This document shows positions 1 through 9,187 of a stretch of DNA of 64,000 bases, one piece after another (the stretch's first letter is position 1; every line of letters begins with the position of its first letter). The notes below the pieces were generated by a model that was given only the letters and a program-made list of their open reading frames with translations, did not search any database and was not told where the DNA came from. The translations under genes and the position numbers were made by a program. The stretch comes from Faecalicatena contorta (GTDB lineage: Bacteria; Bacillota; Clostridia; Lachnospirales; Lachnospiraceae), in assembly GCF_003149105.1 (NCBI RefSeq), contig NZ_QGDS01000002.1, positions 434,001 through 498,000 on the forward strand, given 5' to 3'.

Positions 1-1
1 T

Positions 2-763
2 GCCGGGGATAATGCCGCAGCTGCAGTTGGTACAGGAACGGTGGGGGAAGGCCAGTGCAACATTTCTCTTGGAACAAGCGGAACCATTTTTATTTCCAGC
101 AAAAGCTTCGGTGTAGATGAGAATAATGCACTTCATTCCTTTGATCATGCAGATGGATATTATCATTTGATGGGGTGTATGTTAAGTGCAGCATCCTGCA
201 ATAAATGGTGGATGGATGAGATTTTAAAGACGAAGGAATATCAAAAGGAGCAGGACAATATACGGAAACTAGGAGAAAATAATGTATTCTTTCTGCCTTA
301 CCTTATGGGAGAGCGCTCACCTCATAATGACCCGGATGCAAGGGCTATGTTTGTGGGTATGAGCATGGATACAACCCGGGAGGACATGACTCAGGCGGTT
401 ATGGAAGGCGTTATATTTGGGCTGCGGGATTCTTTGGAAGTTGCAAGAAAACTGGGAATTTCTATTGCACGTACTAAAATCTGTGGTGGAGGTGCGAAAA
501 GTTCACTTTGGAAAGAAATGACGGCAAATATTATGAATATGGAAGTGGATATAATAGAAACAGAAGAAGGGCCGGGATATGGCGGAGCAATCCTGGCAGC
601 AGTCGGATGTGAAGCATTTGCAGATGTGGAAGATGCTGTGAAGCAGCTGGTCAGGGTTGTTGATACGGTAAAACCTGATGCCGGGCTTGTGAAAAAATAT
701 GAGCAGAAATACCAGAAGTTCAAGGAATTCTATCCGGCAGTGAAAAAATTATTTAAGGAATAA
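2..763 (+). CDS. xylB: xylulokinase, C-terminal part (5' end outside window)
   Basis: FGGY-family sugar kinase that phosphorylates D-xylulose to xylulose 5-phosphate. The reading frame is open from base 2, so the gene starts before the window and only about 253 C-terminal residues are seen. The fragment opens with the GDNAAAAVGTGTVGEG glycine-rich region, followed by LGTSGTIF and, later, a GGGAKSSLWKEM segment typical of the FGGY ATP-binding domain. A GTG at 41 is internal and not a start. A strong terminator follows the stop. Another FGGY kinase with a different sugar substrate cannot be excluded from the C-terminal half alone, but the motif set fits XylB best. Confidence 0.85.
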   Translation, partial: AGDNAAAAVGTGTVGEGQCNISLGTSGTIFISSKSFGVDENNALHSFDHADGYYHLMGCMLSAASCNKWWMDEILKTKEYQKEQDNIRKLGENNVFFLPYLMGERSPHNDPDARAMFVGMSMDTTREDMTQAVMEGVIFGLRDSLEVARKLGISIARTKICGGGAKSSLWKEMTANIMNMEVDIIETEEGPGYGGAILAAVGCEAFADVEDAVKQLVRVVDTVKPDAGLVKKYEQKYQKFKEFYPAVKKLFKE

Positions 764-813
764 AATCATAACAGGATGGAATGATAAAAGTAAATTACAA
801 GGGATAATATTTT

Positions 814-842
814 GGGCAGCAAAAAAAGCTGCCCCTTTTCTT
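814..842 (+). terminator. rho-independent terminator after xylB
   Basis: A perfect 7-bp stem, GGGCAGC (814-820) with GCTGCCC (828-834), encloses a seven-A loop and is followed by a T-rich run. It sits about 50 bases after the xylulokinase stop. Confidence 0.85.
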
Positions 843-945
843 ATGTTTGTGAAGGTGGTATAATGCTCGCACCCGGTGAGTCTTTCACGAGTTTCTCACA
901 GGCTTGGCGTTCATGTTTATTGTACTACTAATGTCCGGTAAGATG

Positions 946-954
946 TGATATAAT
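946..954 (+). promoter_or_regulatory. extended -10 promoter for the M16C protease gene
   Basis: TGATATAAT is an extended -10 box (TG at 946-947, TATAAT at 949-954) lying 31 bases before the start codon. No good -35 box stands at 17 bp, as is common for extended -10 promoters. A second TATAAT at 859-864 could be another start site. Confidence 0.5.
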
Positions 955-985
955 AATAAAATCGAAAAAAGAGAAGAGGTGCAAT

Positions 986-3913
986 ATGACGATTTTGGGT
1001 TTGGATGCATATGAAATGATGCAGGAAGCGGATTTATCTGATTTAAAATCGAAAGGTTATCTTTTGAGACATAAAAAGAGCGGTGCGCGGGTTCTGCTGA
1101 TGGAGAATGATGATAACAATAAAGTATTTTCAATTGGTTTCCGTACTCCTCCATCTGACAGTACCGGGGTGCCTCATATTATGGAACATTCTGTGTTATG
1201 TGGTTCAAAGGACTTTCCGGTTAAAGACCCATTTGTAGAATTGGTAAAGGGTTCCCTGAATACTTTTTTAAATGCAATGACTTATCCTGATAAAACGGTA
1301 TATCCGGTGGCAAGCTGTAATGATATCGATTTCCAGAACTTAATGCATGTATATATGGATGCTGTGTTTTATCCCAATATATATCAGTATGAAGAAATCT
1401 TCCGTCAGGAAGGCTGGAGTTATAAACTGGAATCACCGGATGACAGTCTGGAATATAATGGGGTTGTTTACAATGAGATGAAGGGGGCATTCTCATCTCC
1501 GGAGGGTGTGCTGGATCGTATGATTCTGAACTCTTTGTTCCCGGATACTTCTTATGCAAATGAGTCGGGAGGAGACCCGGATTTTATTCCTGAATTGACA
1601 TATGAGCAGTTTTTAGATTTTCATAGAAAGTATTATCATCCTTCCAATAGCTATATTTATCTCTATGGAAGCATGAATATGAAGGAAAAACTAAATTGGC
1701 TGGATGAAAACTACCTGAGTAAATTTGATAAGATTGAAGTGGATTCGGAGATTCAGTTTCAGAAGCCTTTTGATAAGGTGAAAGAAATTGAAATGACATA
1801 TTCTATTTCAAGCGAGGAAACAGAACTGGATAATACTTATCTTTCTTACAATAAGGTAATCGGGACAAGTCTTGATGAGAAGTTGTATCTTGCATTCCAG
1901 ATACTGGATTATGCTCTTCTGTCGGCACCTGGGGCACCACTGAAGAAAGCCCTTGTGGATGCAGGGATTGGCAAGGATATTATGGGTTCTTATGATAACG
2001 GGATTTATCAGCCTATTTTCTCCGTAGTTGCGAAGAATGCCAACCTGGAACAAAAGGAAAACTTCCTTGGGGTGATAAAAGACACACTGCAAAATATTGT
2101 GGATAACGGGATAAATAAAAAAGCCCTGGAGGCTGGTATTAACTACCACGAATTCCGGTTTAGGGAAGCGGATTTTGGAAACTATCCCAAAGGGCTTATG
2201 TATGGGCTGCAGATGTTTGACAGTTGGCTGTACGATGAGGAAAAGCCATTTCTTCACATGGAGGCAATTCCTACACTTGAATTTTTGAAAACGCAGATTG
2301 AAACAGGGTATTTTGAGTCATTGATCCAGACGTATCTCCTGGACAATACTCATGCTTCCATCGTTATCGTCAAGCCTGAGAAAGGCCGGACTGCACGTTT
2401 GGACAGAGAACTGGAAGAAGCACTGCAGAAATATAAAGATAGTCTGAGTGAATCGGAAATCAACAAAATAGTAAAAGATATGGAAGCACTGCGTGAATAT
2501 CAGGAGTCAGAATCATCAAAAGAGGATTTGGAGAAAATACCTGTTCTCAGCCGGGAAGATATTTCAAAGGAAATTGAGCCAATATATAATGAGGAAAAAG
2601 AAATAGACGGTATAAAAATGGTATACCACAATATAGATACGAATGGTATCGGGTATGCTACATTGATGTTTGACCTGTCAGGTATTCCGGAGGAAAAGCT
2701 TGCATATGCAGGGCTCCTGCAGGCAGTGATGGGTCTGATTGACACAACGAATTATGAGTATGGAGAATTATTCAATGAGATTAATATTCATACAGGAGGA
2801 ATTGGTACTTCTCTGGAGTTGTATGCGGATGTAACAAAGGTCAGGGACAAAGATTTCCGTGCCACATTTGAAATTAAAGGAAAAGCTCTGTATTCTAAAA
2901 TGGACGTACTTTTTTCCATGATGCGGGAAGTTCTGATGGAAACAAAGCTGGAGGACGAGAAACGTCTGAAAGAGATCTTATCCATGCTGAAGTCCAGACT
3001 TCAAATGAGCTTCCAGTCATCCGGGCACACCACGGCAGCCCTGCGTGCACTGTCCTATGATTCACCGCTGGCTAAGTTCAAAGATGATACAGATGGAATT
3101 GGTTATTATCAGGTAGTAAAAGAAATAGAAGAGAATTTTGAAGAAAAGAAAGAAGAACTGATATCCAATTTGAAGGATATTGCAGCCAGCATCTTCCGTG
3201 CAGATAACATGATGGTCAGCTACACTTCTGAGGAGAAGGGGCTTGAGCCTGCATGTGAAGAAATTAAAAAGATAAAAGCAAACCTGCATGAGGGAGAAAG
3301 AGTAGTCGAAACACCCTGTATTATACACTGTAAGAAACGAAATGAAGGATTGAAAACATCTTCCAAGGTCCAGTATGTTGCAAGAGTCGGAAACTTTATT
3401 GACAGGGGTGTGCCATACAGCGGAGCATTACAGATATTGAAGGTTATTTTGAGCTATGATTACTTGTGGCAGAACGTTCGGGTAAAAGGCGGCGCATATG
3501 GCTGTATGAGCAGTTTTAACCGGGTAGGAGAGGGATATTTCATATCCTACCGGGACCCTAATTTAAAGAAAACAATGGAAACCTACGAAGGAATTGTGGA
3601 TTATCTTAAGGATTTCACGGTTGATGAAAGAGATATGACAAAGTATATCATCGGAACCTTCAGCAATATTGACAGGCCGATGACCCCTTCCTCTAAAGGT
3701 GACCGTTCCATGAACCTCTATATGAATCATGTTTCGGAAGATATGATTCGGAAGGAGCGTCTGGAAATATTAAAGGCGCAGCAGGAAGATATCCGTGCAC
3801 TGGCCGATGTAGTATCCGCAGTCCTGAAGGCAGATCAGCTTTGTGTAATAGGAAGTGAAGAAAAGATAGAAGAACAGAAAGACATGTTTGGAGAAGTGAA
3901 GATATTGTTTTAA
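986..3913 (+). CDS. M16C-family (insulinase/presequence-protease type) zinc metallopeptidase
   Basis: A 975-residue member of the large single-chain M16C peptidases, which degrade peptides inside a closed clamshell chamber. The inverted zinc motif HIMEH is at residues 64-68, and a downstream NEMKG segment supplies the likely third ligand region. The C-terminal half carries the R/Y-type substrate-binding region (VKGGAYG, then SYRDP). The length fits the bacterial PreP-like family of about 970 residues. There is no signal peptide, so it is cytosolic. The ATG is preceded by an AGAAGAGGT ribosome-binding site. The gene is monocistronic between a terminator and the hairpin at 3920. The peptide substrate is unknown. 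Confidence 0.9.
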   Translation: MTILGLDAYEMMQEADLSDLKSKGYLLRHKKSGARVLLMENDDNNKVFSIGFRTPPSDSTGVPHIMEHSVLCGSKDFPVKDPFVELVKGSLNTFLNAMTYPDKTVYPVASCNDIDFQNLMHVYMDAVFYPNIYQYEEIFRQEGWSYKLESPDDSLEYNGVVYNEMKGAFSSPEGVLDRMILNSLFPDTSYANESGGDPDFIPELTYEQFLDFHRKYYHPSNSYIYLYGSMNMKEKLNWLDENYLSKFDKIEVDSEIQFQKPFDKVKEIEMTYSISSEETELDNTYLSYNKVIGTSLDEKLYLAFQILDYALLSAPGAPLKKALVDAGIGKDIMGSYDNGIYQPIFSVVAKNANLEQKENFLGVIKDTLQNIVDNGINKKALEAGINYHEFRFREADFGNYPKGLMYGLQMFDSWLYDEEKPFLHMEAIPTLEFLKTQIETGYFESLIQTYLLDNTHASIVIVKPEKGRTARLDRELEEALQKYKDSLSESEINKIVKDMEALREYQESESSKEDLEKIPVLSREDISKEIEPIYNEEKEIDGIKMVYHNIDTNGIGYATLMFDLSGIPEEKLAYAGLLQAVMGLIDTTNYEYGELFNEINIHTGGIGTSLELYADVTKVRDKDFRATFEIKGKALYSKMDVLFSMMREVLMETKLEDEKRLKEILSMLKSRLQMSFQSSGHTTAALRALSYDSPLAKFKDDTDGIGYYQVVKEIEENFEEKKEELISNLKDIAASIFRADNMMVSYTSEEKGLEPACEEIKKIKANLHEGERVVETPCIIHCKKRNEGLKTSSKVQYVARVGNFIDRGVPYSGALQILKVILSYDYLWQNVRVKGGAYGCMSSFNRVGEGYFISYRDPNLKKTMETYEGIVDYLKDFTVDERDMTKYIIGTFSNIDRPMTPSSKGDRSMNLYMNHVSEDMIRKERLEILKAQQEDIRALADVVSAVLKADQLCVIGSEEKIEEQKDMFGEVKILF

Positions 3914-3919
3914 TTTATT

Positions 3920-3949
3920 TAGGACGTAACTTTTAGTTGTTACGTCCTA
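3920..3949 (+). terminator. hairpin between the M16C gene and era (TAGGACGTAAC type)
   Basis: Perfect 11-bp arms (3920-3930 and 3939-3949) flank an 8-base loop. No strong T-run follows, so termination may be partial. The arm sequence recurs in the hairpin after glyS at 7382-7418. Confidence 0.6.
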
Positions 3950-4009
3950 AATTGAGGTAAGCAATACATGAAGTTAAAAAGAAAGGCGTATCAAAACGGA
4001 GGAGAACGA

Positions 4010-4909
4010 ATGAAGGAGAATTTTAAGTCAGGCTTTGTCACCCTGATAGGGCGTCCAAATGTGGGAAAGTCTACATTGATGAATCATCTGATTGGACAGA
4101 AAATCGCGATTACATCAAATAAACCCCAGACCACAAGAAACCGTATCCAGACAATTCTGACAACAGAGGAAGGCCAGATTGTGTTTGTGGATACACCGGG
4201 AATTCATAAGGCGAAAAATAAACTTGGTGAATACATGGTGAATGTGGCAGAGCGGACGCTGAATGAAGTAGATGTGGTTTTATGGCTGGTAGAGCCATCT
4301 ACATTTATAGGAGCAGGGGAACAGCATATTATAGAGAGGCTTCAAAAGGTCCAGACTCCGGTTATCCTTGTGATAAATAAGATTGATATGGTGAAAAAAG
4401 AAGAGGTCCTGACTTTTATAGATGCTTACAGTAAAGCATATGATTTCAAAGCAATTGTGCCTGTGTCCGCGAGAAATGGGGATAATACGGAAGAGTTAGT
4501 AAAGGTGATATTACAGTATCTTCCCTATGGACCTCAGTTTTATGACGAGGATACAATTACGGACCAGCCGGAACGTCAAATTGTGGCAGAGCTGATCCGG
4601 GAAAAGGCCCTGCACGGCCTCCAGGAGGAGATTCCTCATGGAATAGCAGTTGCAATAGACAGTATGAAAATGCAGAAAAAGGTTATGCACATTGATGCTA
4701 CAATTATCTGTGAACGGGATTCACATAAAGGAATTATTATCGGAAAGCAGGGAAGTATGCTGAAGAAAATTGGCAGCACCGCACGCTATGAAATTGAGCG
4801 GCTTCTGGACTGCAAGGTGAATCTGAAATTATGGGTAAAGGTGCAGAAAAACTGGCGTGACAGCGATTTTCTGATGAAAAATTTTGGCTACAGAGATGAA
4901 GAAACATAA
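4010..4909 (+). CDS. era: GTPase Era
   Basis: Ribosome-assembly GTPase that binds the 3' end of 16S rRNA. The G domain shows GRPNVGKS (P-loop), the switch region around QTTRNR, DTPG and NKID. The C-terminal KH domain carries GIIIGKQG. The start chosen is the ATG at 4010, which has GGAGGAGAA just upstream and gives the usual MKENFKSGFV beginning (299 residues); an in-frame ATG at 3968 would add 14 residues without a good ribosome-binding site. The era, small protein, recO order is a conserved Firmicutes arrangement. Confidence 0.97.
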   Translation: MKENFKSGFVTLIGRPNVGKSTLMNHLIGQKIAITSNKPQTTRNRIQTILTTEEGQIVFVDTPGIHKAKNKLGEYMVNVAERTLNEVDVVLWLVEPSTFIGAGEQHIIERLQKVQTPVILVINKIDMVKKEEVLTFIDAYSKAYDFKAIVPVSARNGDNTEELVKVILQYLPYGPQFYDEDTITDQPERQIVAELIREKALHGLQEEIPHGIAVAIDSMKMQKKVMHIDATIICERDSHKGIIIGKQGSMLKKIGSTARYEIERLLDCKVNLKLWVKVQKNWRDSDFLMKNFGYRDEET

Positions 4910-5023
4910 GTACAAAATGAAGCTGTCAAGGCATTTTTCGAAAAACGTACTGGTATATTTTACGAGGTATAGCATGGCTCGAATCGGAGAAAATAATAAT
5001 ATCACATAAGAAGAGGTGATCCG

Positions 5024-5209
5024 ATGGAGCAGAGATACTGGGATAAATTTGTAGAAACTGGAAGTGTGAAAGACTATCTGTCCTATAGAATGGCGGGGTC
5101 CGCAGAATACTCTGGACAGAAGGAAGAAAGAAGTATGGGAGTAAGCAGTCGTGAATCAGATTGTAATGACAGGAATGGTGCTGTCTACGGCGCCCGTTGG
5201 GGAATATGA
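5024..5209 (+). CDS. YqzL-like small protein between era and recO
   Basis: A 61-residue ORF starting at an ATG preceded by AGAAGAGGTG. Its N-terminus (YWDKFVETGSVKDYLSY) resembles the YqzL family, tiny proteins of unknown function encoded between era and recO in Firmicutes. The last 59 bases overlap the start of recO in another frame, and the C-terminal 20 or so residues look unconstrained. The family assignment rests on position and the W-x(4)-TGSVxDYL pattern; function is unknown. Confidence 0.65.
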   Translation: MEQRYWDKFVETGSVKDYLSYRMAGSAEYSGQKEERSMGVSSRESDCNDRNGAVYGARWGI

Positions 5210-5891
5210 CAGAAGAGTCGTCATTCTGACAAAAGAACAAGGGAAGATTGCTGCGTTTGCCAAAGGTTCAAGGCGTCCCAACAGCCCTTTGGCGGGCGCG
5301 GTTAATCCGTTTACGTTTGGGGAGTTTACCATGTACGAAGGGCGCTCCTCTTATACAATACAGTCTGCGAATATCTTAAATTATTTCCCTGAATTAAGGG
5401 AAGATATGATTGGCGCATACTATGGTTTTTATTTTCTCGAATTTACGAATTATTATACAAAAGAATTTAACGATGAGAGAGAAATGCTGAAACTTTTGTA
5501 TCAGACATTGAAGGCCCTGTCAAATAAGCATATTCCCGACAGGCTGATTCGTTACATATTTGAGTTAAAAGCATACTGCATTAATGGAGAAGGTCCCGAC
5601 GTTTTCCAGTGTGTGGTTTGTGGGGATAAAGAAAGGCCGTCCGTTTTCAGCGTGAAAAAGGGAGGTCTTGTCTGCTGTGAGTGCTGCGGGGATGTGATAG
5701 ACGGTGTCCGTCTGGAACAGTCTACATTATATAGCATGCAATATATAGAAAGCAGTAAGATAGAGAAGTTATATACATTTACAGTGACGGACAAAGTGAT
5801 GGAGCAACTGGCAAAGGTACTGGACCGGTACCGGGAAGTTTATGTGGAAAAAAGTTTCAAATCTTTGGAAATACTCGAGACATTGCTGTAG
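5151..5891 (+). CDS. recO: DNA repair protein RecO
   Basis: Recombination mediator that helps load RecA on SSB-coated gaps with RecR. The N-terminal OB fold holds VLSTAPVGEYDRRV and FAKGSRRPNSPL, and a later zinc-type cluster has CVVCGD and CCECCGD. At 246 residues it matches the family. The chosen start is the GTG at 5151, with GGGAG about 10 bases upstream; an ATG at 5166 is possible. It overlaps the small YqzL-like ORF, suggesting translational coupling, and follows era. Confidence 0.93.
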   Translation: MNQIVMTGMVLSTAPVGEYDRRVVILTKEQGKIAAFAKGSRRPNSPLAGAVNPFTFGEFTMYEGRSSYTIQSANILNYFPELREDMIGAYYGFYFLEFTNYYTKEFNDEREMLKLLYQTLKALSNKHIPDRLIRYIFELKAYCINGEGPDVFQCVVCGDKERPSVFSVKKGGLVCCECCGDVIDGVRLEQSTLYSMQYIESSKIEKLYTFTVTDKVMEQLAKVLDRYREVYVEKSFKSLEILETLL

Positions 5892-5915
5892 AGGCGGGAA
5901 GATGCTTCAAACAGC

Positions 5916-5944
5916 TTGAAAAAAAAGGGTAGAGCCGTTATAAT
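5916..5944 (+). promoter_or_regulatory. sigma-A type promoter for glyS
   Basis: TTGAAA (5916-5921) and TATAAT (5939-5944) are separated by exactly 17 bp, 41 bases ahead of the glyS start. There is no room for a T-box leader between the promoter and the gene. Confidence 0.75.
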
Positions 5945-5984
5945 AGTTACCAATTGAGATGAAATAGAATGTGAGGAGCATATT

Positions 5985-7376
5985 ATGGCTGAAAAAACGA
6001 TGGATAAGATTGTGGCTCTTGCAAAATCAAGAGGATTTGTTTACCCGGGGTCTGAAATATACGGCGGACTTGCTAACACCTGGGATTATGGAAACCTCGG
6101 AGTTGAGCTGAAAAATAATGTAAAGAGGGCATGGTGGCAGAAATTTGTCCAGGAGTCCCCTTATAATGTAGGTGTAGATTGTGCGATTCTGATGAATCCC
6201 CAGACATGGGTAGCGTCAGGGCATTTGGGTGGATTTTCAGATCCTCTGATGGACTGCCGTGAATGTCACGAGCGTTTCCGCGCGGATAAATTAATTGAAG
6301 ACTATTGTGCGGAACATGGCACCGTTATCGAAGGTGCTGTAGATGCATGGTCACAGGAGCAGATGGCAGCATTTATTGAGGAGAATCAGATTTCCTGCCC
6401 AACCTGCGGCAAACATAATTTCACAGATATCCGTCAGTTTAATCTGATGTTCAAAACCTTCCAGGGAGTTACGGAAGATGCAAAGAATACCGTTTATTTA
6501 AGGCCGGAAACTGCTCAGGGAATTTTCGTAAACTTTAAGAACGTTCAAAGAACATCCAGGAAGAAAATTCCATTTGGTATTGCACAGATTGGAAAGTCAT
6601 TCAGAAATGAAATTACTCCGGGAAACTTTACCTTCCGTACCAGAGAGTTTGAGCAGATGGAGTTAGAGTTTTTCTGTGAACCGGGTACAGATTTAGAGTG
6701 GTTTGCATATTGGAAGCAATTTTGTCTTGACTGGCTGAGCTCTTTAGGGCTGAAGTCTGATGAAGTAAGATACCGTGACCATGACCAGGAGGAACTTTCC
6801 TTCTACAGTAAAGCAACGACAGACGTAGAATTCCTGTTCCCATTTGGCTGGGGAGAATTGTGGGGTATTGCTGACAGAACAGATTATGATTTGTCACAGC
6901 ATCAGGAAGTATCCAAACAGGATATGTCCTATTTTGATGATGAGAAGAAGGAAAAATATATTCCTTATGTAATTGAGCCATCTTTGGGCGCAGACCGTAT
7001 GGTACTTGCATTCCTTTGCAGCGCCTATGACGAAGAAGAACTGGAAGGCGGGGATATGCGTACCGTATTGCGTTTCCATCCGGCACTTGCACCGGTAAAA
7101 ATAGGTGTTCTGCCGCTGTCCAAGAAGCTAAATGAAGGTGCAGAGAAAGTATATACAGAGTTATCAAAGTTGTATAACTGCGAATTTGATGACCGTGGAA
7201 ATATTGGAAAGCGCTACCGCCGTCAGGACGAGATTGGGACACCTTTCTGTGTAACCTACGATTTCGACTCCCAGGAGGACCACGCAGTGACTGTACGTGA
7301 CAGGGATACGATGGAGCAGGAAAGGGTAAAAATAGAAGACTTAAAAGCTTACTTCGAAGAAAAGATGAGGTTTTAA
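5985..7376 (+). CDS. glyS: glycyl-tRNA synthetase, homodimeric type
   Basis: Class II synthetase that charges tRNA-Gly. Residues of motif 2 ([21 protein letters not shown]) and motif 3 ([10 protein letters not shown]) are evident, and a Zn-type pair CRECHERF...CPTCGK sits in the insertion. The C-terminal anticodon-binding domain ends with [11 protein letters not shown]. The 463-residue length fits the alpha2 Gram-positive form. GTGAGGAGCATATT provides the ribosome-binding site. The gene has its own promoter and a hairpin behind it. Confidence 0.96.
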   Translation: MAEKTMDKIVALAKSRGFVYPGSEIYGGLANTWDYGNLGVELKNNVKRAWWQKFVQESPYNVGVDCAILMNPQTWVASGHLGGFSDPLMDCRECHERFRADKLIEDYCAEHGTVIEGAVDAWSQEQMAAFIEENQISCPTCGKHNFTDIRQFNLMFKTFQGVTEDAKNTVYLRPETAQGIFVNFKNVQRTSRKKIPFGIAQIGKSFRNEITPGNFTFRTREFEQMELEFFCEPGTDLEWFAYWKQFCLDWLSSLGLKSDEVRYRDHDQEELSFYSKATTDVEFLFPFGWGELWGIADRTDYDLSQHQEVSKQDMSYFDDEKKEKYIPYVIEPSLGADRMVLAFLCSAYDEEELEGGDMRTVLRFHPALAPVKIGVLPLSKKLNEGAEKVYTELSKLYNCEFDDRGNIGKRYRRQDEIGTPFCVTYDFDSQEDHAVTVRDRDTMEQERVKIEDLKAYFEEKMRF

Positions 7377-7381
7377 TATAG

Positions 7382-7424
7382 TTAGGACGTAACCTTTTTG
7401 AGGAAGGCTGCGTCCTAAATTGTT
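7382..7424 (+). terminator. terminator after glyS, related to the hairpin at 3920
   Basis: TTAGGACG (7382-7389) pairs with CGTCCTAA (7411-7418), with an inner CCTT/AAGG stem, and a T-rich stretch follows. The outer arm and the following AATTG match the hairpin at 3920-3949. Confidence 0.65.
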
Positions 7425-7515
7425 TTATTTAATAGGGAAGTGTATTCCTATTAAATACCCCCCTCTGGGGAATATGGCAAACTTTAAAAAGTGTGTATTT
7501 AAAGGAGATAATATT

Positions 7516-8886
7516 ATGGCTGATAAGAATTTATGGGAAATATATACAGATGAGCAATTGAATGAATTAAATTCTCTGAATGAGGATTATAAGGGATTTC
7601 TGGATCAGGGAAAGACGGAGCGGGAGTGCGTCACAGAAATCATCAGACAGGCCGAAGCCGCAGGTTACAGGGAGCTTTCCTCTGCAGAAAAGCTCAATAC
7701 CGGCGACAAAGTATATGCTGCATGGATGGGGAAGTCCATTGCACTTTTTAACATCGGTGAGGATGACTTGGAAAAGGGCATGAATATACTTGGGGCACAT
7801 ATTGATTCTCCGAGGCTGGATTTGAAACAGAATCCTTTATATGAAGAAAGTGGTTTTGCATATTTTGATACTCATTATTATGGTGGAATTAAGAAATATC
7901 AATGGGTGACGCTGCCTTTGGCAATCCATGGTGTAATCGTACGTAAGGATGGAACCAAAGTGGAGATATCAATTGGGGAGAAAGAGGATGATCCTGTTTT
8001 TGTTGTGACTGACCTGTTGATCCATCTGTCCGGCAAACAGATGGAAAAAAAGGCAGCTACAGTAGTAGAGGGAGAAAATCTGGATATCCTGATTGGAAGC
8101 AGGCCGCTGGCTGGAGCGGAAAAAGATGCGGCTGCGGCACAGATTTTGAAATTGCTGAAAGAAACTTATGATATAGAAAAAGAAGATTTGATGTCAGCAG
8201 AGCTGGAAGTTGTACCGGCAGGGAAAGCCCGGGACTGTGGTCTGGACAGAAGTATGATTATGGGGTATGGACAGGATGACCGGGTGTGCTCTTATACTTC
8301 TTTGGCTGCGATGCTGGAAGTGAAGGACGTGAAGCGTACATCCTGCTGTATCCTTGTAGATAAGGAAGAGATAGGAAGTTTTGGAGCCACAGGCATGCAT
8401 TCCCGGTTTTTTGAAAACGCGGCAGCAGACCTGATGGATAAAATGGGATATTTCTCCGAGCTGAGACTGCGTCATGCACTTGCTAATTCTACTATGATTT
8501 CATCTGATGTGGGTGCGGCATTTGACCCGATGTATGCAGATGTTTATGATAAGAAGTCTTCCTCTTTCTTTGGGAACGGCCTGGTTATCAAGAAACACAC
8601 CGGCTCAAGAGGAAAGAGTGGTTCTAGCGATGCAAATGCGGAATATATCGCAAAACTGAGAAAAGTATTTGATGACAATAAGGTTGCTTTTCAGATGACG
8701 GAAATGGGAAAAATTGACGTGGGAGGCGGTGGCACCATCGCATACATACTAGCACAATTTGGAATGGAAGTTATCGATGGCGGGGTGGCAGTCCTGTGCA
8801 TGCATGCACCCTGGGAAGTTTCCAGTAAGGCCGATGTTTATGAGGCATACCGTGGGTACTGCGCATTCTTAAAGGATATGAGGTAG
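7516..8886 (+). CDS. M18-family aminopeptidase (first paralogue)
   Basis: Zinc aminopeptidase of the aspartyl-aminopeptidase/aminopeptidase I family, 456 residues, cytosolic peptide turnover. Metal and active-site segments seen are GAHIDSPRLD, DTHYYGG, DKEEIGSFGATGMHS, SSDV and the C-terminal CMHAPWEVSSKAD. The ATG at 7516 follows AAAGGAGATAATATT; an upstream in-frame ATG at 7420 overlaps the terminator tail and lacks such a site. A close paralogue is encoded about 300 bases downstream. Preferred N-terminal residue (acidic or other) cannot be read from sequence. Confidence 0.9.
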   Translation: MADKNLWEIYTDEQLNELNSLNEDYKGFLDQGKTERECVTEIIRQAEAAGYRELSSAEKLNTGDKVYAAWMGKSIALFNIGEDDLEKGMNILGAHIDSPRLDLKQNPLYEESGFAYFDTHYYGGIKKYQWVTLPLAIHGVIVRKDGTKVEISIGEKEDDPVFVVTDLLIHLSGKQMEKKAATVVEGENLDILIGSRPLAGAEKDAAAAQILKLLKETYDIEKEDLMSAELEVVPAGKARDCGLDRSMIMGYGQDDRVCSYTSLAAMLEVKDVKRTSCCILVDKEEIGSFGATGMHSRFFENAAADLMDKMGYFSELRLRHALANSTMISSDVGAAFDPMYADVYDKKSSSFFGNGLVIKKHTGSRGKSGSSDANAEYIAKLRKVFDDNKVAFQMTEMGKIDVGGGGTIAYILAQFGMEVIDGGVAVLCMHAPWEVSSKADVYEAYRGYCAFLKDMR

Positions 8887-8928
8887 TGCGGGAGCATTAA
8901 TAAAATTGAACGTATTACATAAGAGATT

Positions 8929-9072
8929 ATATAAAGGATGCCTTCTGATAATAAAAATTATCAGAAGGCATCCTTTATATATAACCCTCCGGGGGACCGC
9001 ACTACGCGCATAAGGGAAATGGACGCAAAAGCGACCGCGCTTCGGAGCGAGAGTCTGGAAAGCCAGACTCTC
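8929..9072. repeat. structured intergenic element, copy A
   Basis: A perfect 24-bp inverted repeat with a 4-base A loop (8929-8952 / 8957-8980) is followed by CCTCCGGGGGACCGCACT (8985-9002), about 45 bases of spacer, and a perfect 10-bp stem GAGAGTCTGG/CCAGACTCTC (9049-9058 / 9063-9072). The same order of parts occurs at 51878-52041. It fills the gap between the two M18 genes. The first hairpin could also act as a terminator. Confidence 0.6.
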
Positions 9073-9187
9073 TATTTTAACAAAGAAGCCGGGACAGGCT
9101 TTTCTTGGAATAATCTTGGAAGAATCATCCATACTACTGTAGTGAATAAAATGACTACAAAGAAATGCGGACGGAAAGGAAGAGATT

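Noticed and set aside
391-723. Long minus-strand ORF opposite the xylulokinase gene
   Set aside because: It is the antisense shadow of a clear FGGY coding frame, with no ribosome-binding site and no recognisable domain.
5892-5984. T-box leader upstream of glyS
   Set aside because: The promoter lies only about 40 bases before the start, leaving no space for a T-box.
6628-7242. 204-codon minus-strand ORF inside glyS
   Set aside because: It lies fully inside a highly conserved synthetase frame and shows low-complexity, family-free sequence.
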